NCBI GenBank assembly: GCA_023427085.1
Contig: JAEZBO010000243.1
Location: 1-16,530 of the forward strand
DNA length: 16,530 nt
DNA from: Pseudomonadota bacterium
GTDB taxonomy: Bacteria > Pseudomonadota > Gammaproteobacteria > Burkholderiales > Burkholderiaceae_B
Direction: 5' to 3'
The position numbers and the translations under genes were made by a program. This document shows positions 7,961 to 16,530 of this stretch, piece after piece. The first letter of the stretch is position 1, and each line of letters starts with the position of its first letter. Under the pieces are notes generated by a model. It searched no databases. It saw only the letters and a list, made by a program, of their open reading frames with translations, and was not told the origin of the DNA.

Positions 7961-8731
7961 TCACCGGCTGGCCTGCCGGTCATGCGCGATCACCCAGTTG
8001 TCGCGCAACCAGTGTTCGGTGCTGCGGCTGAAGCGCAGGTACGACCAACCGACCTCGCGTTCGAACGCCAGCGGCTGTTCGTCGCCGCCGACGATGACCC
8101 AGAACCAGCTGTCGTCGGCGGTATTGCGGGCCTTGACGCGCATGCCGCTTACCTGCACGACCTGGCTGCCGCCCGGGCGTGCGACCCGCAAGGGTTCGTC
8201 GTAGGGCGAGATCGATGTGATGCGCATGGTCGGCAGCAGGTCGGGCGCGGCGCGGCTCAGGAACGCCCGCGCGACGGCCTCGCTGCGTTCGGCCGACGGC
8301 AGCTCGCGGTCGACCAGGTCCAGCGAGATATTGGCGAAACCCATGAAGGTGCCATCGTCGGCCACCACGGTGCTGAAGTGTTCGCCGCCCATGCCGGCGT
8401 TGCGGCCGTCGCGCCGTTCGTAGCGCACCAGCGTGGCCGCGATGCTGTCGTGGCTGACCGCGCGGCTGCCGATCCGCCGATGGGTGGCGGGGATGGCGAC
8501 CGGCAAGGCCTGGGTCTGGGGCTGGGCTTGGGCTTGGGCCCGACGCTGGGCCGGATCCGCGGCGGAAGTCGCGCCCGCGGCCTGCGTCAGGCTCAGGGCC
8601 GCGCAGACGGCGAGCGCCAGCACGGACACTGTGCGCCAGGGGGCCGCAAGCCTGGCTGGCGCGGCCGGCGTGGCCGAAGCAGCCGCCGGCGCGGAAAGTA
8701 GGCGATGCCTGGTCGATTCGAGACAGCCCAT
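7961..8731 (-). CDS. Exported protein of unknown function
   Basis: I do not recognise this 256-residue protein. A 30-residue Ala/Pro/Arg-rich N-terminus precedes a hydrophobic stretch VSVLALAVCAALSLTQAAGA (about 35-54), consistent with a Sec signal peptide or membrane anchor. AVC is not a good lipobox. Next comes a Gln/Ala-rich spacer, QAQAQPQTQALP (about 66-77). The rest, about 85-256, looks like one compact periplasmic domain rich in Arg, Asp and Trp, ending WVIAHDRQASR. A region near 128-160 (GTFMGFANISLDL through AERSEAVARAFL) faintly recalls PepSY/FTP-type propeptide folds, which is only an impression. The ATG at 8731 has AGGAG 6 nt upstream, so the start is firm. The gene converges on the XRE regulator gene with 41 bp between stops, and no clear terminator is visible there. 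Confidence 0.75.
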   Translation of the reverse strand: MGCLESTRHRLLSAPAAASATPAAPARLAAPWRTVSVLALAVCAALSLTQAAGATSAADPAQRRAQAQAQPQTQALPVAIPATHRRIGSRAVSHDSIAATLVRYERRDGRNAGMGGEHFSTVVADDGTFMGFANISLDLVDRELPSAERSEAVARAFLSRAAPDLLPTMRITSISPYDEPLRVARPGGSQVVQVSGMRVKARNTADDSWFWVIVGGDEQPLAFEREVGWSYLRFSRSTEHWLRDNWVIAHDRQASR

Positions 8732-8774
8732 GGCGCACTCCTGATCCGGTTTCAGAGTCCGCAGTGTCGTCAGG

Positions 8775-8788
8775 AAGCCCCGGGGCTT
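8775..8788. repeat. 14-bp perfect palindrome in the leader of the exported-protein gene
   Basis: AAGCCCCGGGGCTT reads the same on both strands. It lies about 45 nt upstream of the ATG at 8731 and just downstream of a candidate promoter (8799-8828), which would suit an operator or a leader hairpin. A palindrome of this length is expected about once by chance in a high-GC window of this size. Confidence 0.35.
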
Positions 8789-8798
8789 GAAGAGAAAT

Positions 8799-8828
8799 TT
8801 TTAACCTGGGATGAGAAGTACCTGCCAA
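8799..8828 (-). promoter_or_regulatory. Candidate promoter of the exported-protein gene
   Basis: On the minus strand TTGGCA (8828-8823; five of six to the -35 consensus) is followed after 18 nt by TTAAAA (8804-8799; a weak -10). The predicted start is about 60 nt before the gene. The promoter lies downstream of the terminator at 8853-8882, so the gene probably has its own transcript. Confidence 0.35.
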
Positions 8829-8852
8829 GCCCACCAGGACCGCCGCACCAAC

Positions 8853-8882
8853 AAAAAACGCGACCCGAAGGTCGCGTTTTTT
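8853..8882 (-). terminator. Intrinsic terminator with UUCG-type tetraloop
   Basis: A perfect 13-bp stem consists of six A-T pairs plus CGCGACC/GGTCGCG around a 4-nt loop. Read on the minus strand the loop is C(TTCG)G, the extra-stable tetraloop class, and the stem is followed directly by a run of six T. It starts 25 nt after the stop of the small basic protein gene and clearly ends that transcript. The A-rich 5' arm also gives a T-run on the plus strand, so it may work in both directions, although no plus-strand gene ends here. Confidence 0.9.
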
Positions 8883-8907
8883 ACGTGCTGCCGAATCTCA
8901 GGAGCGC

Positions 8908-9036
8908 TTAGACGCGCTTGATCTTCTCGAGCATCTTGAACACGCCCTTGGGCGAGTTCACGAACAGACGCTTGAAAGCCTTGCCCAGGCAACGGCGCTC
9001 GAGGGTGTTGCGGCGCACGCGCTTACGTTCAGCCAT
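8908..9036 (-). CDS. Small, highly basic protein (42 aa), unknown function
   Basis: The product has 42 residues, beginning MAERKRVRRNTLERRCLGKA and ending GVFKMLEKIKRV. It has 8 Arg, 7 Lys and only 3 Glu, with one Cys. Such a charge suggests binding to RNA, DNA or the ribosome, but I cannot match it to a ribosomal protein or any family I know. The gene is convincing despite its size. AAGGAG sits 6 nt before the ATG at 9036, a promoter-like TTGGGT-N17-TAGAAT lies upstream (9146-9174), and a perfect intrinsic terminator follows 25 nt after the TAA. An in-frame extension to 9288 would cross the promoter and leader and is unlikely to be translated. The signals predict strong expression. The gene diverges from uvrA, sharing its control region. 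Confidence 0.75.
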   Translation of the reverse strand: MAERKRVRRNTLERRCLGKAFKRLFVNSPKGVFKMLEKIKRV

Positions 9037-9056
9037 ATGGGACTCCTTGGATATGA

Positions 9057-9072
9057 GCCGGGGTGCCCCGGC
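9057..9072 (-). promoter_or_regulatory. GC hairpin next to the ribosome binding site of the small basic protein gene
   Basis: GCCGGGG and CCCCGGC form a stem of 6-7 bp (9057-9063 with 9066-9072) that ends about 9 nt upstream of the AAGGAG (9048-9043, minus strand). The overlapping 12-bp palindrome CCCCGGCCGGGG (9066-9077) offers a competing fold. The predicted leader is about 100 nt long. Such structure could tune translation or stabilise the mRNA, for example by autogenous control, as in many ribosomal protein leaders. This is inference. Confidence 0.4.
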
Positions 9073-9145
9073 CGGGGTTTGCGGGCCGCCCCACAAGGCC
9101 GCTGACGCGGCGCCGGAGACGGAAAAGGTGTTCGGATAACCCGCT

Positions 9146-9174
9146 ATTCTAGCGCGCGGCGGGCCCAAACCCAA
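9146..9174 (-). promoter_or_regulatory. Candidate promoter of the small basic protein gene
   Basis: On the minus strand TAGAAT (9151-9146; five of six to the -10 consensus) lies 17 nt downstream of TTGGGT (9174-9169; a partial -35). Transcription would begin near 9139, giving a leader of about 100 nt before the ATG at 9036. Confidence 0.5.
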
Positions 9175-9217
9175 AATTGTCGCGTCAAGAGGCGCGAGTA
9201 GTGTGGCGTGAAAGCGA

Positions 9218-9237
9218 TATACTGGATATCCAGACAG
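9218..9237 (+). promoter_or_regulatory. uvrA promoter element with overlapping candidate LexA (SOS) box
   Basis: TATACT (9218-9223) matches five of six positions of the -10 consensus; no good -35 is present. Overlapping it, positions 9220-9239 (TACTGGATATCCAGACAGTC) match 15 of 20 positions of the E. coli LexA consensus, including CTG and ACAG at the outer half-sites (9222-9237). The inner CTGGATATCCAG (9222-9233) is itself a perfect 12-bp palindrome. LexA bound here would block RNA polymerase, as at E. coli uvrA. The box is about 118 nt upstream of the uvrA ATG. A bulged hairpin (9286-9318) lies in the intervening leader. Confidence 0.55.
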
Positions 9238-9354
9238 TCCTGCTCCCGGGCGATGGCGACACACGATCGTGTTCACCGACCCCGTCACACAGGGGCTTCC
9301 AGACGGTAACCCCTTGTGCGCCCGCCCGTTTCGAGTCCACGCTACGATAGCCCA

Positions 9355-15095
<5,741 letters not shown>

Positions 15096-15099
<4 letters not shown>

Positions 15100-16349
15100 G
15101 CCAGGCCCTGCCCCCGGTGGCGGGCCTGCACACCGGCCGCTGCCGTTTCGAAGACCGCCGCGGCGGCCGTGCGCGGGTGCTCGACGGACTGGTCGAACGC
15201 ATCACCGCCAGCCATCCCGGCGAGCTGGCGTCGGCGCTGGCGCGTATCGAGGCCGCGCAGGCGGCCGGACACTGGGTCGCGCTGTTGCTGGCTTACGAGC
15301 TGGGCGAATGGCTCGAACCGGGTGTCCTGGCGGCGGGCGCCGGGCACGACCCGGTGCATCGCGATGCACCGGGGCAGGCACAGCGGGCGAATGACTGCGG
15401 GTCAGGCGCGCCGCGGCCTGGTGCAGCGCCGTCCGATGCCGCCGGCGCGGGCGCGCCGCGGCTGACCGCGCTGGTCTACCGCCACCAGCGCGACGAAGCG
15501 CCGTGGGCAGCGCCCGACCTCTACCCTGCCCCGCAGGTCGCGGCGGTGCGCGCGCGGGTGTCGCCGGACACCTATCGGGCCAACGTGCGCCGCATCGCCG
15601 AATGGATCGCCGCCGGCGAGGTCTACCAGATCAACTACACGATGCCGCTGGACGTGAGCATCGACGGCCCGCCGGCCGAGCTGTATGCACAACTGGCCAA
15701 CCGCCACCCGTCGGCGCATGCGGCCTACATCGAGGACGCCGGACGCACCGTGCTGTCGTTCTCGCCCGAGCTGTTCCTGGCGCGCAGCGGCGACCGGCTC
15801 ACGACCCGGCCGATGAAAGGCACGGCGCCGCGCCATGCCGATCCCGAACAGGACGCGGCCTCCGGGCGCACGCTGCTGGCCAGCGAGAAGAACCGCGCCG
15901 AGAACCTGATGATCGTCGACCTGCTGCGCAACGACCTGGGCCGCATCGCGCAACCCGGCTCGGTGCGGGTCAGCCGGCTGTTCGAGCTGGAGCAGTACGC
16001 CAGCATCTGGACGCTGACTTCGACGATCGAGGCGACGGCGCCGGGGGCCAGCCTGGCCGACGTGTTGCGCGCGCTGTTTCCGTGCGGCTCGGTCACCGGC
16101 GCACCCAAGATCGCCGCGATGCGGCGCATCCGCGAGCTCGAGCCACAGCCGCGCGGACTGTATTGCGGCAGCGTCGGCTGGCTGGCGCCCAACGGCGATT
16201 TTTCGCTGAACGTGGCGATCCGCACGCTGGTGCTGGACCAGGACGCGCGCTCGGGCACCTATCATGCGGGCGGCGGCATCGTGGCCGATTCGGACCCCGA
16301 TCTCGAATGGGAAGAATGCGAATGGAAATCCCGCGTGCTGACACGCTGA
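15096..16349 (+). CDS. pabB: Aminodeoxychorismate synthase component I
   Basis: PabB converts chorismate plus ammonia, supplied by the glutaminase PabA, to 4-amino-4-deoxychorismate, the precursor of p-aminobenzoate for folate. The product has 417 residues. The chorismate-binding core (about 157-412) shows GEVYQINYT (174-182), FSPELFL (222-228), RPMKGT (238-243) with Lys241, SEKNRAENLMIVDLLRNDLG (263-282), GSVTGAPKI (331-339) and the C-terminal GGGIVADSDPDLEWEE. The Lys in the PxKGT position favours PabB over TrpE, which has Ala. The GTG at 15096 overlaps the uvrA stop (GTGA), so the genes are translationally coupled. Upstream in-frame sequence is inside uvrA and is not coding. Residues 77-122 form a Gly/Ala-rich linker containing a 24-bp palindrome at the DNA level. 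No pabA is in the window. Confidence 0.92.
15350..15373. repeat. 24-bp perfect palindrome inside pabB
   Basis: CCCGGTGCATCG (15350-15361) is followed directly by its exact reverse complement (15362-15373). In RNA it would fold as a 10-bp stem with a CGCG loop. It encodes residues 86-93 of PabB (PVHRDAPG), inside a poorly conserved linker. The expected number of perfect 24-bp palindromes in a window this size is about 0.001 for unbiased sequence and somewhat more with high GC. Confidence 0.8.
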
Positions 16350-16530
16350 CGCCGCCGCCCGGCACGTCGCTGATCGAGACCTTGCGTGTCGATGGCGACG
16401 GCGCCGTGCCGTTGCTCGACGGCCATCTCGCCCGGCTGGCGCGCTCGGCCGCCGCGCTCGGTTATGCCTGCGACACCGCGGCGATCCGCCACGCCATCGG
16501 CGAGCGGGCCCGCGCGCTGCCGCGCGGCAG
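16322..16530 (+). CDS. pabC: Aminodeoxychorismate lyase (class IV aminotransferase fold), N-terminal fragment
   Basis: PabC removes pyruvate from 4-amino-4-deoxychorismate to give p-aminobenzoate, using pyridoxal phosphate. The first 69 codons are present and the gene runs off the window, so the catalytic Lys is not visible. The fragment MEIPRADTLTPPPGTSLIET followed by LRVDGDGAVPLLDGHLARLA and ALGY matches the N-terminus of the class IV aminotransferase/lyase family, where the substrate-facing ETLR and the HLxRL motif are standard. It overlaps the 3' end of pabB by 28 nt in another frame. An in-frame ATG six bases earlier (16316) is an alternative start; I prefer 16322 because GGGAAG sits 7 nt upstream. 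The placement after pabB supports the PabC call over other class IV aminotransferases. Some relatives carry PabB and PabC as one fused chain. Confidence 0.8.
   Translation, partial: MEIPRADTLTPPPGTSLIETLRVDGDGAVPLLDGHLARLARSAAALGYACDTAAIRHAIGERARALPRG

Noticed and set aside
8596..8608. Lipoprotein signal in the exported protein (Cys at residue 43)
   Set aside because: The residues before Cys are L-A-V, and Val at -1 does not fit a lipobox; the Cys lies in the middle of the hydrophobic stretch.
9261..9272. ACACGATCGTGT palindrome in the uvrA leader as an operator
   Set aside because: A 12-bp palindrome is expected several times in a window of this size, and it has no partner site or known motif.
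9037..9288. 84-codon upstream extension of the small basic protein
   Set aside because: It would run through the promoter, leader hairpin and Shine-Dalgarno of the small gene and has no family-like sequence.

Overview
The window is high-GC, gene-dense bacterial DNA. Its gene content and protein style point to a betaproteobacterium of the order Burkholderiales, probably Bordetella/Achromobacter-like. The clues are a five-gene peptide-type ABC transporter cluster, a double-length UvrA, a MmyB-type XRE regulator and separate overlapping pabB and pabC. The genus is inferred from protein resemblance; no rRNA or tRNA is present to confirm it.

Positions 1-4860, minus strand: a peptide/opine/nickel-type ABC importer. 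Read in transcription order, it has a solute-binding protein (4706-3135), a DppB-like permease (2944-1964), a DppC-like permease (1964-1050), a DppD-like ATPase (1030-53) and the first 18 codons of a second, DppF-like ATPase (56-1). The last four genes overlap or nearly touch. A 190-bp GC-rich, hairpin-prone gap separates the binding-protein gene from the permeases. Positions 4859-6965, minus strand: a family 2 glycosyltransferase and a YdjM-like membrane-bound metal-dependent hydrolase. The latter is divergent from a MmyB-type XRE regulator (7128-7919, plus). The divergent intergenic region is AT-rich and carries repeated AAGTTCAA and GACAAAG elements that could be operator sites.

Positions 7961-9036, minus strand: an exported protein of unknown function and a 42-residue, very basic small protein that I cannot name. 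The small gene has a recognisable promoter, a hairpin next to a strong Shine-Dalgarno sequence, and a perfect terminator with a UUCG-type loop.

Positions 9037-16530, plus strand: a divergent control region with a candidate LexA (SOS) box overlapping a TATACT -10 element. It is followed by uvrA, which encodes a tandem-duplicated protein of 1914 residues with four ABC ATPase modules, then pabB (4-nt overlap) and the start of pabC (28-nt overlap, cut by the window end). Nucleotide excision repair and p-aminobenzoate/folate synthesis are therefore translationally linked here. A perfect 24-bp palindrome lies inside a low-complexity linker of pabB.

I see no mobile element, CRISPR array, tRNA or rRNA. 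Most of the window is ordinary chromosome. The least ordinary parts are the tandem UvrA with its candidate SOS box and operon partners, the palindrome in pabB, and the small basic protein gene.
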